Assembly (NCBI GenBank): GCA_050117475.1
Contig: JASFMR010000008.1
Span: 1 to 56,345, forward strand
Length of the DNA stretch: 56,345 nt
Direction of reading: 5' to 3'
Origin: Fodinibius sp050117475
Lineage (GTDB): Bacteria; Bacteroidota; Rhodothermia; Balneolales; Balneolaceae
Shown here: positions 1 through 7,097 of the stretch, in pieces
How the letters are laid out: every line of letters starts with the position of its first letter
How positions within the stretch are numbered: position 1 is the first letter of the stretch
Translations under genes and position numbers: made by a program
The notes under the pieces: model-generated
Told to the model about the DNA's origin: nothing
Databases searched by the model: none
Seen by the model: only the letters and a program-made list of their open reading frames with translations

Positions 1-30
1 CTTGCTATATAAAATATAAACGTAATACAT
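1..30 (-). CDS. GIY-YIG nuclease family protein, second copy (5' end only, cut by window edge)
   Basis: Reading the minus strand from an ATG at 30 gives the ten residues MYYVYILYSK before the window ends. They are identical, base for base, to the first ten codons of the GIY-YIG gene that starts at 411. The 97 bases in front of it are also the same as in front of that gene. This is therefore the next member of a tandem array that continues to the left of the window. Whether it is intact cannot be judged from here. Confidence 0.75.
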   Translation of the reverse strand, partial: MYYVYILYSK

Positions 31-51
31 CCCTCTCCCGATTTTGACAAA

Positions 52-84
52 TAGAAAAGGACAGCTTCTCTGGAAACTGTCCTT
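52..84 (-). terminator. Terminator-like hairpin behind the tRNA remnant
   Basis: AAGGACAG (57-64) pairs with CTGTCCTT (77-84). On the minus strand the stem is followed by a short pyrimidine run. It is the exact duplicate of the hairpin behind the intact tRNA-Val gene and lies between the tRNA remnant and the second GIY-YIG copy. Confidence 0.6.
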
Positions 85-97
85 CAAAAATTTAATG

Positions 98-154
98 TGG
101 GTGATACTGGATTCGAACCAGTGACCCTCCCGACCAGTCGGGATGCTCTAAACC
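98..154 (-). pseudogene. tRNA-Val remnant with replaced anticodon arm
   Basis: On the minus strand this stretch keeps the T arm, the 3' acceptor strand and the discriminator base of the neighbouring tRNA-Val, plus the D-arm end GGTTTAGAGCA. The 17-base anticodon arm is replaced by the 16-base perfect palindrome TCCCGACTGGTCGGGA, which cannot form a normal seven-base anticodon loop. The 5' acceptor strand and the first half of the D arm are absent. It should not act as a tRNA. It lies directly downstream of the stop codon of the GIY-YIG gene. Confidence 0.75.
128..143. repeat. Perfect inverted repeat (REP-like palindrome)
   Basis: TCCCGAC (128-134) and GTCGGGA (137-143) are exact reverse complements separated by two bases. 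The palindrome sits where the anticodon arm of the duplicated tRNA sequence should be. Its small size and its position beside a small nuclease gene recall REP-type palindromes, but only one copy is seen in this window. Confidence 0.7.
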
Positions 155-156
155 CC

Positions 157-411
157 CTACCCCGGCTCATATCCTCCGATCAGTCCAAGAATATACGCAC
201 GGCTTTTCATGTTCTTTATCTCACGCTCCCGGCTAATAGCTTCCGAACGGGAGGCAAATCGCTCGGCATACACCAGCCGCCATGGCCGGCCCTGCCTGGT
301 GTAGCTATTTCTTCCCTGGTTATGACGAATAAAGCGATCTCCCAGGTCCTGGGTTTGCCCGGTGTAAAATTTTCCCCACTTCTTGCTATATAAAATATAA
401 ACGTAATACAT
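157..411 (-). CDS. Small GIY-YIG nuclease family protein (UPF0213-like)
   Basis: An 84-residue protein consisting almost wholly of a GIY-YIG fold of the small single-domain type. The GIY and YIG strands appear as YVYILYS (residues 3-9) and FYTGQT (15-20). The conserved Arg is in DLGDRF, and the Glu expected in the active site is near residues 50-58 (ERFASRSEA). The family ends with REREIKNMKSR. I chose the ATG at 411 because it matches the family start and follows GGGAGAGGG; an upstream in-frame start at 468 would run through the terminator hairpin. The protein may cut DNA at nicks or branched structures; its true role is unknown. It lies behind tRNA-Val on the same strand and is part of a 381-base tandem unit. 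Confidence 0.85.
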   Translation of the reverse strand: MYYVYILYSKKWGKFYTGQTQDLGDRFIRHNQGRNSYTRQGRPWRLVYAERFASRSEAISREREIKNMKSRAYILGLIGGYEPG

Positions 412-508
412 CCCTCTCCCGATTTTGACAAATAGAAAAGGACAGCTTCTCTGGAAACTGTCCTTCAAAAATTTAATGTGGGTGATACTGGATTCGAACC
501 AGTGACCC
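382..508. repeat. Direct repeat, copy 2 (127 bp, identical to 1-127)
   Basis: This is the second copy of the 127-bp perfect repeat. It starts inside the GIY-YIG gene and ends in the intact tRNA-Val at the junction between the variable loop and the anticodon stem. The lack of any mismatch means the duplication is recent or is kept uniform by gene conversion. Confidence 0.95.
433..465 (-). terminator. Terminator-like hairpin downstream of tRNA-Val
   Basis: AAGGACAG (438-445) pairs with CTGTCCTT (458-465) with a 12-base loop. On the minus strand it lies about 14 bases after the tRNA 3' end and is followed by CTTTTCTATTTG. It probably ends or attenuates the tRNA transcript before the GIY-YIG gene. 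Confidence 0.6.
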
Positions 509-553
509 CTAGCTTGTCGAGCTAGTGCTCTAAACCAACTGAGCTAATCACCC
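479..553 (-). tRNA. tRNA-Val (anticodon GAC)
   Basis: The minus strand folds as a full cloverleaf of 75 bases. The acceptor stem is GGGTGAT/ATCACCC, the D stem GCTC/GAGC, the anticodon stem CTAGC/GCTAG with loop TCGACAA, and the T stem ACTGG/CCAGT with loop TTCGAAT. The anticodon GAC reads GUC valine codons. The discriminator base is A and no CCA is encoded. Its 3' part is duplicated at 98-127. Confidence 0.95.
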
Positions 554-725
554 GAGAGCGCCTAATATACTGATCTTTCATCCTGCATAGCAAGAAGGAT
601 TTTAAATATAGCTTCCTTCCCGCGTATTCATCTTAAATCGGCATCTTTTTCTACAAAAAAGCTGCACAAGATAAAGTTTCCTTTATCCAATGCAGCAAAA
701 TGATAAATTGAATCTTACTTATGTA

Positions 726-1760
726 CTAAAACTTATAGAAGACGGTCAGGCGGGGTATGACATCAGTATCGGGTGTTTGTCCGAAAGTATCTTCCCCGTA
801 TGCAACAGCCTCCACGTTGGGCATCAGGTGTACATTTTCATCCAGCTCAACATCGATGCCGCCGACCATAAACGTGGGTTCAACACCGGAAGCGAATGGA
901 ATATAATCGTTGGTTGCCCCTGTTAAATAAGGGTCAAAAATATGATCGGCTCTAAGATATCCATTTACTTTATCGCTAAGCTGGAAGTTGGTAAATAGGG
1001 ATGCAAGATTCAAATCGTAGTCCTGCCCGGAAACAAAAACATTCTCCCGTGTCTGGTAAGAATACAATAGGCCAACATTAAATTTATCCGAACGGTAGGC
1101 TGCAAATCCCTGAAGGGTATACGAATCTTGGTTTTCCTGGTCATTCCAGTCTCCATAGCCTTCAATAGTAATATGATTAGTTATATCATAACTCAGGGAG
1201 AGCATAAACTTTTTGCCCTTGTTAATTTCGGATTTGTTACCATTCCCATTTCCAATAAAGAATTGGTAATGAACATTTCCGCCTGCATCAAGCTGGCCCT
1301 TGAAAGACAAACCGAAATCCCTGGAACTGCCAAACCCAAAAAGGTCTTGCGGCGACTTTTCCACGGAGCGGTATCCCCATACTTCTTCAGTGAGTCCAAA
1401 CGTGGGTGTTGAAGAGATACCAGCCAGAATCTGATGTTTATCATTATGCCATTTGACATAGGCATCCTTGACATCCGGACTCATCTTGGCACTTGTGGTA
1501 AAATCACCGGGACTACTCATCTCAAAGCGTAACCGGGCTGAAAAGGACTCGCTGATATCATGATCATAGGTTAGATAGATCCGTCGAATCCAAAAGCCGT
1601 TGTTTTCTTCAATGTTGTTGTTATGGTTTTGAGCCATCCAGTAATAATCACCGAAGGCAAGTCCACTGAGGGTGCCTTTATCGCCGACTTTTACCTGGCC
1701 AAATGTTGTATTGGAAAATAGGCATAGCAATAACGTGCATAGAAAACCTATACGTTTCAT
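726..1760 (-). CDS. Porin, phosphate-selective OprO/OprP-like
   Basis: A 344-residue secreted protein with a Sec signal peptide (about residues 1-21, ending FGQ) and a body of alternating strands typical of 16-stranded porins. It ends with a terminal phenylalanine (LTVFYKF), the usual signal for outer-membrane barrel assembly. It is the last gene after pstSCAB-phoU on the same strand, 139 bases from phoU. That context supports passage of phosphate across the outer membrane. The resemblance is to the OprO/OprP superfamily in general; substrate choice is inferred from the neighbourhood. Two 14-base repeats lie just upstream of its ATG. Confidence 0.8.
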   Translation of the reverse strand: MKRIGFLCTLLLCLFSNTTFGQVKVGDKGTLSGLAFGDYYWMAQNHNNNIEENNGFWIRRIYLTYDHDISESFSARLRFEMSSPGDFTTSAKMSPDVKDAYVKWHNDKHQILAGISSTPTFGLTEEVWGYRSVEKSPQDLFGFGSSRDFGLSFKGQLDAGGNVHYQFFIGNGNGNKSEINKGKKFMLSLSYDITNHITIEGYGDWNDQENQDSYTLQGFAAYRSDKFNVGLLYSYQTRENVFVSGQDYDLNLASLFTNFQLSDKVNGYLRADHIFDPYLTGATNDYIPFASGVEPTFMVGGIDVELDENVHLMPNVEAVAYGEDTFGQTPDTDVIPRLTVFYKF

Positions 1761-1761
1761 G

Positions 1762-1796
1762 GTGTGCTGATTTTTTATTTATGTGTGCTGATTTTT
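1762..1796. repeat. Two 14-bp direct repeats upstream of the porin gene
   Basis: GTGTGCTGATTTTT occurs at 1762-1775 and again at 1783-1796, with a period of 21 bases. The first copy touches the porin start codon region. The core GTGTGCTGA recurs upstream of pstS at 6279-6287. Two helical turns of spacing suit a protein-binding direct repeat, but no known consensus is claimed. Confidence 0.5.
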
Positions 1797-1899
1797 AGAT
1801 AGAGAGGGATCAGAAATTGATTCCTGATCCGGGTTGCCTTGTTAGGTGCTGATCGTTTGTAATTATAAGCGCAACCGGAAAGCTTATACTCTTAAATAA

Positions 1900-2595
1900 C
1901 TATTCTTCGTTAGCTTCGCCGTTATTATTCTTGGATTTCATTTTTTGATGTTTCAAGACTTTAGCTTCAATATAAAAGATGAGTTCCTCGGCGATATTTT
2001 TGGTGAGATCTCCGACCCTTTCCAATTTTCGTATAATAGAAAAAAGATAAAGGTAATTATGCGTCTGGTCGGTATGCTCTTTAATTAATTTTGCCGTCAC
2101 ATCAGAAACACTGCGATTGATTTCGTTCAAGGTTTTATCAAGTTTGAAAACCTTGCGCGCGAGCTTGGTGTCTTCGGTTATAAATGCGTTGAAAACGTTA
2201 CTCATCATTTTTATGGACGTGTCATACATCTCATCAATCCGCATTTCATGAATCGACTCTTCATTGATCGGTTTACCGAAGTCAAGGATATACTTAGCGA
2301 TACTGTTGGTATGATCTCCAATTCGTTCCAAGTCTGAATTAATCTTGAAAGCAGCCATTACAAAACGAAGGTCAACCGCAACGGGATTAAAGAGCGCTAA
2401 GATATTTTCGCAATCACGATCGATGGTTAATTCCAGGCTATCTACCCTCTTTTCATTGGCCATTACCTCATGGGCCAATTCTTCGTCAAAGTTATTAAAT
2501 GCCTTTTGCCCTTTCTCAAGCTGATTTTTAACAAGAAACATCAGCTCAAGAATATTATCCTTCAACAATTTTATTTCGGTATCTAAGTGTGACAT
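1900..2595 (-). CDS. phoU: Phosphate transport system regulator PhoU
   Basis: This 231-residue protein has the PhoU fold of two three-helix bundles. Metal-binding stretches are visible as ERIGDHTNSIAKY (about residues 90-102) and ERVGDLTKNIAEE (about 192-204), which match the E-x-x-x-D motif of the family. PhoU restrains PstSCAB and keeps the PhoR/PhoB signal off when phosphate is plentiful. The tail after residue 210 is short, polar and lysine-rich, as in many Bacteroidota homologues. It is in the Pst operon, 39 bases after pstB. Confidence 0.95.
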   Translation of the reverse strand: MSHLDTEIKLLKDNILELMFLVKNQLEKGQKAFNNFDEELAHEVMANEKRVDSLELTIDRDCENILALFNPVAVDLRFVMAAFKINSDLERIGDHTNSIAKYILDFGKPINEESIHEMRIDEMYDTSIKMMSNVFNAFITEDTKLARKVFKLDKTLNEINRSVSDVTAKLIKEHTDQTHNYLYLFSIIRKLERVGDLTKNIAEELIFYIEAKVLKHQKMKSKNNNGEANEE

Positions 2596-2634
2596 GTGCT
2601 GTATCCTTTAATAAACTCTTTATAATATGATGAA

Positions 2635-3468
2635 TTAACCAAACCGTCCTGTAATGTAATTCTGTGTCCGCTCTTTTTCAGGATTTGTAAATATTTTTTG
2701 GGTATCGCCGTATTCAATCAAACTGCCCATATATAAAAAGGCGGTATTGTCGCTGACACGGCCTGCCTGCTGCATGTTATGCGTTACAATAACAATGGTA
2801 TAATTTTTCTTAAGCTCATGAACTAAATCTTCGATTTTACCGGAAGAAATCGGATCAAGCGCCGAAGTTGGCTCATCCATTAGCAGTACCGAAGGTTTCA
2901 CCGCCAGTGCCCTTGCAATACACAAACGCTGTTGCTGACCGCCGGATAATGCAAGGGCCTGCTTATCAATATCCTCTTTTATTTCGCTGTACAAAGTCGC
3001 TTGTTTCAGCGATTCGATAACTCGCTCACGAATAAAATCTTCATCTTTAATTCCCTGTATTCGCAAGCCATAGGCGACATTTTCATAGATGGATTTTGGG
3101 AAAGGATTCGGTTTCTGGAACACCATGCCGACGGTTTTCCGTAACTCTTCTACTTTAATTGACGGATCATAAATATCCTTGTTGTCCAAAAGGATTTGCC
3201 CGTTCATTCGAAAACCATCGATATAGTCGTTCATCCGGTTAAAGAGGCGTAAGAATGTGGACTTCCCACAACCCGAAGGCCCGATAAAGGCAGTGATAGA
3301 GTTTTCCACAATGTCCAAGCTAATTCCTTTGATGGCTTGAAAATCGTCATAAAAAACATCAATGTTTTTAGCCTGTAACTTGAAATTGCGCTGCTGCGCA
3401 CTCAATTTAGGTTTTGTCTTAACCTTTGTGGTTTTTGGTTTCGGGCTTTTTGTTTCAGATTCCATCAT
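2635..3468 (-). CDS. pstB: Phosphate ABC transporter ATP-binding protein PstB
   Basis: A 277-residue ABC ATPase that drives phosphate import with PstA and PstC. The Walker A motif is GPSGCGKST, the signature motif LSGGQQQR, and Walker B LLMDEPTSALDP, with the switch histidine in IVTHNM. The PstB-typical stretch FQKPNPFPKSIYENVAYG is present. About 30 lysine-rich residues (KPKTTKVKTKPK) precede the domain and exceed the usual PstB length of about 250. The start is MM; either Met could be used. It lies 33 bases after pstA. Confidence 0.97.
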   Translation of the reverse strand: MMESETKSPKPKTTKVKTKPKLSAQQRNFKLQAKNIDVFYDDFQAIKGISLDIVENSITAFIGPSGCGKSTFLRLFNRMNDYIDGFRMNGQILLDNKDIYDPSIKVEELRKTVGMVFQKPNPFPKSIYENVAYGLRIQGIKDEDFIRERVIESLKQATLYSEIKEDIDKQALALSGGQQQRLCIARALAVKPSVLLMDEPTSALDPISSGKIEDLVHELKKNYTIVIVTHNMQQAGRVSDNTAFLYMGSLIEYGDTQKIFTNPEKERTQNYITGRFG

Positions 3469-3501
3469 CGTTACTAATTATTGATAATAAAGTTGCGAAT
3501 A

Positions 3502-4359
3502 TTACCATTTTACTTTTTTCTGCCAGCGATACCTCAAATAGACGGCAATTCCATTCATAACGAAAGTAATGGTAAGTAACACGATAATACCCGCTGCGGC
3601 ATTTATGATAAACTCATGCTGTGGACGTGTTACCCAGTTGAAAATTTGTACGGGCAATACCGTAAATTCATCCAGCGGACTTTTGGGAGCAAAAGGTACG
3701 TATACCAGTGCTCCAACAACAATAAGCGGGGCGGTTTCTCCCACAGCGCGTGAAATTGCAAGGATAACACCGGTTAAAATCCCACCGAATGAGGCCGGCA
3801 AAATCTGGTTCCAAATCGTTTGCCATTTCGAAGCCCCCAAAGCAACCGAGGCTTCTTTAATAGTACTTGGCACAGCTCTTATTGCCTCTCGAGTAGATAC
3901 AATTATAATGGGCAATATTAATAAGGCCAACGTGAGAGAACCGGCTAAAATACTATTACCCAGATTGATCATCCTAACAAATACGCCCAACCCCAGCAGG
4001 CCGTAAATAATGGAAGGTACACCAGCCAAATTCGAAATATTGATCTCAAGAAATGTATCCCACCAGCCCTCCTTAACATACTCCTCCAGGTAGATTCCCG
4101 CACCAACGCCAAGGGGGAATGAGATTACCGTTGTAAACACTAGTATCCAAACAGTCCCCATCCAAGCCGTATAAATACCGGATTTTTCCGCAAACCGTGA
4201 AGGCAGGCTCGTCACAAACTCCCAGCTAAGTCTTTCCATTCCCTGGTAGATGATAAAACCGATAAAAATTACCAGGATTACAATTCCTATGGTAGTGGCA
4301 AAAATGCCAAGAGCCTTAAAAATCTTATCTTTTATTCTGTTTTGTCTTGCTCTATTCAT
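3502..4359 (-). CDS. pstA: Phosphate ABC transporter permease PstA
   Basis: This 285-residue inner-membrane protein has six predicted membrane helices. The permease EAA loop is visible around residues 165-205 (EASVALGASKWQTIWNQILP), followed by GGILTGVILAISRAVGETAP, which is characteristic of PstA/PstC. It pairs with PstC to form the phosphate channel. The gene overlaps the end of pstC by eight bases, which suggests coupled translation. Length is normal for the family. Confidence 0.96.
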   Translation of the reverse strand: MNRARQNRIKDKIFKALGIFATTIGIVILVIFIGFIIYQGMERLSWEFVTSLPSRFAEKSGIYTAWMGTVWILVFTTVISFPLGVGAGIYLEEYVKEGWWDTFLEINISNLAGVPSIIYGLLGLGVFVRMINLGNSILAGSLTLALLILPIIIVSTREAIRAVPSTIKEASVALGASKWQTIWNQILPASFGGILTGVILAISRAVGETAPLIVVGALVYVPFAPKSPLDEFTVLPVQIFNWVTRPQHEFIINAAAGIIVLLTITFVMNGIAVYLRYRWQKKVKW

Positions 4360-5227
4360 ACTTCTCCTGGTACCTGGTTTTGATCCAGTAGCTTATGTTA
4401 TTCAGTATAAAAGTCAGTACAAACAATGTTATACCGGCTGCAAAAATGGTTTTATAAGCTATTGTTCCCTGGGGAACGTCGCCTGAACTCACCTGCACGA
4501 TATAGGCGGTTATTGTTTCAATCGGTACTGTAGGGTCAAAAGTAAAATGCGGCATGGATCCCGCTGCTATAGCTACAATCATGGTCTCACCGATGGCGCG
4601 AGAAATAGCCAATATAACCGATACAATGATCCCAGAAGAAGCGGCCGGAACCATCACACGGAAGGCTGTTTGAAATTTTGTTGATCCCATGCCGTATGAT
4701 GCCTGCCGCAAGGAATTCGGAACTGCATTAAGTGCATCTTCACTAAGGGATGAGACAAAAGGTATAATCATGATGCCCATAACGATGCCTGGAGAAAGTG
4801 CATTGAAACCGGATAGATTCGGAATAAACATTTTTAGAAAAGGGGTTACGATCATCAGGGCAAAAAAACCGTAAACAACGGTAGGTACTACAGCCAGAAC
4901 TTCCAAAAGCGGCTTCACAACCTTGCGAAACTTCAACGGAGCATATTCACTTAAATAAACTGCAATCGTTAAACCAATGGGTAAGGCAACCGCGATAGCT
5001 ATACATGTCGTAAGCATTGTTCCCGAGATAAGAGGCAGTATACCATAACTCTTATCAGCAAATAAGGGAGTCCATTTAGTGCCGGTGAAAAAATCTATAA
5101 TTGAGACTTCACGAAAAAAACCAATGGCTTCCGCCATCAGGATAAATATGATCCCAATCGTTGTAAGAATAGTAACCAGCGCGCAAAACGCCAGCACTTT
5201 TTCAATTATCTTTTCTTTTGTTTTCAT
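4352..5227 (-). CDS. pstC: Phosphate ABC transporter permease PstC
   Basis: A 291-residue permease with an N-terminal membrane helix and five more helices. The loop RQASYGMGSTKFQTAFRVMV and the stretch VILAISRAIGETM are those of PstC. It forms the transmembrane pore together with PstA. The start ATG at 5227 lies about 17 bases downstream of an intercistronic hairpin that separates it from pstS. Length is close to the usual 300 residues. Confidence 0.96.
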   Translation of the reverse strand: MKTKEKIIEKVLAFCALVTILTTIGIIFILMAEAIGFFREVSIIDFFTGTKWTPLFADKSYGILPLISGTMLTTCIAIAVALPIGLTIAVYLSEYAPLKFRKVVKPLLEVLAVVPTVVYGFFALMIVTPFLKMFIPNLSGFNALSPGIVMGIMIIPFVSSLSEDALNAVPNSLRQASYGMGSTKFQTAFRVMVPAASSGIIVSVILAISRAIGETMIVAIAAGSMPHFTFDPTVPIETITAYIVQVSSGDVPQGTIAYKTIFAAGITLFVLTFILNNISYWIKTRYQEKYE

Positions 5228-5244
5228 GGAACGATAAAAGAAAG

Positions 5245-5291
5245 AATTTACCCGCTTAACACCAAATCCTTTCGATGGAAGCGGGTAAATT
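5245..5291 (-). terminator. Intercistronic hairpin between pstS and pstC
   Basis: AATTTACCCGCTT (5245-5257) and AAGCGGGTAAATT (5279-5291) form a perfect 13-base stem. On the minus strand it starts three bases after the pstS stop codon and is followed by the T-rich CTTTCTTTTATC. It could act as a partial terminator or protect the pstS message from 3' decay. Either would raise PstS over the permease genes, as is common for binding-protein operons. Confidence 0.7.
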
Positions 5292-5293
5292 AA

Positions 5294-6241
5294 TTACTGA
5301 GCGGCTTCCTGGGTTTCAGAAGCAAAAGAACTAAACTCAGATTTCTGTGCCTTGTATTCTTTATCAGGCAATGGAACGTATCCCACTGCTTTAGATAATG
5401 AAGCTGCATTATCCAGGTAAAATTCGACGAAGGATTGAACTTCGGGTCGCTTCGCTGCTGACTCGGCTATATAGATATACAGTGAACGAGAGAGAGGTTT
5501 ATAAGTGCCGTTCTTTACGGTTTCCAGGGAAGGATCTACCGGGCCGTTTCCAGAGTCTACTCCAATCAGCTTTAACTTATCTTTATTTTCTTCATAATAA
5601 GCAAGGCCGAAATATCCGAGCGCGTATTTATCAGTAGAAATGCCCTGAACGGCTACGTTATAATCGGATACAGCATTATAGTCAGCCCTGCTGGCTCCCG
5701 ACTCTCCCATAATTGCTTCGGTAAAGAAATCATAGGTCCCATGTGCGGTATTCGGGCCAAATAAATGAATCTCCTGGTCCGGCCATCCGTCACGAATATC
5801 ACTCCATTTCTTAACATCGCTTTCCGGACTCCAAATCTTTTTAAGTTCTTCCGGGGTCACATGATCCATCCAATCATTCTCGGGATTGACTACAATAGAA
5901 ATACCATCCAGAGCCACCGTCAACTCTTTAAAGTTAATGCCGTTTTCATGGCAGAGCTTAACCTCTTCTTCCGTTATTGCTCTGGAAGCATCGGAAATAT
6001 CGGTTTCTCCCCGGGCAAACTTCTTAAATCCTGCCCCTGATCCTGAAGAACCGGCTGTCACTCGAACATCCGGTTGTACTTTTCGATACTCTTCTGCAAC
6101 CGCCTCGGTAATGGGATAAACAGTACTAGACCCGTCAATCTTAACTTCCCCCGACAATTTATTTTCGGATTTGCCCGAGCCGCAGGAAGTAATAACAAAA
6201 CCACTTAATAAAAAAAGTATTGCGAGATACTTGTTAGCCAT
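5294..6241 (-). CDS. pstS: Phosphate-binding lipoprotein PstS
   Basis: A 315-residue periplasmic binding protein. The signal peptide ends in the lipobox ITSC (Cys about residue 20), so the protein should be anchored as a lipoprotein. Phosphate-contacting loops of PstS are visible: DGSSTVYPI (about 37-45), GSSGSGAGFK (about 64-73) and DISDASRAI. It delivers phosphate to PstC/PstA. It is the first gene of the operon and has about 290 bases of AT-rich upstream DNA. I did not find a convincing Pho box. Confidence 0.97.
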   Translation of the reverse strand: MANKYLAILFLLSGFVITSCGSGKSENKLSGEVKIDGSSTVYPITEAVAEEYRKVQPDVRVTAGSSGSGAGFKKFARGETDISDASRAITEEEVKLCHENGINFKELTVALDGISIVVNPENDWMDHVTPEELKKIWSPESDVKKWSDIRDGWPDQEIHLFGPNTAHGTYDFFTEAIMGESGASRADYNAVSDYNVAVQGISTDKYALGYFGLAYYEENKDKLKLIGVDSGNGPVDPSLETVKNGTYKPLSRSLYIYIAESAAKRPEVQSFVEFYLDNAASLSKAVGYVPLPDKEYKAQKSEFSSFASETQEAAQ

Positions 6242-6532
6242 TTTTCTAAGTTATTTGAATTGAAGATGTAATATGATTGTGTGCTGAATTCAACAACCTA
6301 ATGTATTCGAAATATTGGAATCTTTTGTTAACTCAATATTAAATCTTTGCAAATATGGTTTTTTATTAATTCCATTAAATAGTTGTTTATTCTTAATTTA
6401 TCCAATTTTCATTGATGTAGATATTATGTTAAGTGATTTTTAATCCGTGCGTAAACAGCCCTCATCTTTTTTGTTTAGCCGGTAGCTTATGTAAGTTTAA
6501 TTACTACACCAAAGGGCGAATAAACCCGCATG
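6242..6532. other. AT-rich intergenic region between divergent pstS and the 6597 gene
   Basis: This stretch carries the control region of the Pst operon (minus strand) and the region upstream of the small plus-strand gene. It is very AT-rich. It contains one GTGTGCTGA copy (6279-6287), shared with the porin leader. No Pho-box direct repeat of the enterobacterial type, no RNA gene and no convincing open reading frame are visible. Confidence 0.6.
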
Positions 6533-6560
6533 TTGTTTTTTCAACATTTAGTTAAATTTG
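6533..6560 (+). promoter_or_regulatory. Bacteroidota-type promoter (TTG-N17-TAAATTTG)
   Basis: TTG at 6533-6535, a 17-base spacer and TAAATTTG at 6553-6560 match the -33 TTG / -7 TAnnTTTG consensus of the primary sigma factor of Bacteroidota. Transcription should start near 6566-6568. This rules out the TTG codon at 6558 as the start of the following gene. Confidence 0.6.
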
Positions 6561-6596
6561 AATAATAAATATGAAAGAAATTGGGGTGCAATAAGA

Positions 6597-6845
6597 GTGA
6601 AAGATTGCTACGATTCCAGATTTTCGGAGTATTATAAATCAAAAATGTATCGAGGATTCAAAGAAATAAGAGGCCATACAAGCAAGCTAACTCTTACTTC
6701 CTGTTTTACATTTTCAAATGGTGAAAGGGAAATATTCGGCTCAGGATGTTTTCCAGATGAAGCACTTGTTAAAATATTTGATCGCATTGATAAATATCAT
6801 TCAACAAATAAAAAGGTAACCCCTAACATTCATGTTTTGCCATAA
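6597..6845 (+). CDS. Small hypothetical protein
   Basis: An unrecognised 82-residue soluble protein without signal peptide or membrane helix. It is rich in charged and aromatic residues (for example CYDSRFSEYYKSKMYRGFKE) and has a middle part that looks beta-stranded (KLTLTSCFTFSNGEREIFG). The frame also opens at a TTG at 6558, but that codon lies inside a promoter -7 box. I therefore prefer the GTG at 6597; the ATG at 6645 is another option. It is divergent from pstS and followed by about 250 bases without a clear gene. Function unknown; it may not be a real gene. Confidence 0.45.
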   Translation: MKDCYDSRFSEYYKSKMYRGFKEIRGHTSKLTLTSCFTFSNGEREIFGSGCFPDEALVKIFDRIDKYHSTNKKVTPNIHVLP

Positions 6846-7097
6846 AAAAGTTTAGAATGACCGCGGGAAAAAGAATTTATCGGTTCAAAATTCTTCATGA
6901 GATTCTGTCTATTCACAAATAACGCGCGAAATTCGGATCTGATCTACAGGGATTAAAATAATCTTTTTACTCGATCCAGCCCCCCTCTCCATAATTTTTC
7001 AACTAATAACATCCTTTTCCAATATTAGGCCTTGGAGTTTGCTTTTATTGTTTTAAGTTAAATCCGAATAAGATACAGAATTACAATTTCCCTATTT
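6846..7097. other. Intergenic region with no recognised gene
   Basis: About 250 bases separate the small unknown gene from the NYN gene. The only reading frame of note is a 21-codon ORF starting at the ATG near 6857. It has no family resemblance and I do not call it a gene. No hairpin with a T run was found. Confidence 0.5.

Larger units (their letters stand above)
1..127. repeat. Direct repeat, copy 1 (127 bp, identical to 382-508)
   Basis: Bases 1-127 match 382-508 at every position, an offset of 381 bases. The repeated block holds, on the minus strand, the last 29 bases of a tRNA plus its discriminator base, a terminator-like hairpin, a purine-rich ribosome-binding-like stretch and the first ten codons of a GIY-YIG gene. 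The match stops at base 128, where the anticodon arm of the tRNA copy begins. The repeat probably extends leftward beyond the window, so its full length is unknown. Confidence 0.95.

Noticed and set aside
97..393. Plus-strand open frame beginning MGDTGFEPVT, opposite the GIY-YIG gene
   Set aside because: DTGFEPVT is the translation of a tRNA T arm in reverse, a well-known source of false proteins. The frame runs antisense to a clear family gene.
1807..1830. Seven-base hairpin GGATCAG/CTGATCC between phoU and the porin gene
   Set aside because: On the coding strand no T run follows it, so a terminator is not supported. A chance inverted repeat is likely enough that I leave it out of the feature list.
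6242..6532. Possible Pho box upstream of pstS
   Set aside because: No pair of CTGTCAT-like repeats with 11-base period is visible; loose TTTTCAT matches are expected in such AT-rich DNA.
6857..6922. 21-codon open frame between the small unknown gene and the NYN gene
   Set aside because: Too short to judge, no ribosome site and no sign of a hydrophobic or toxin-like peptide.
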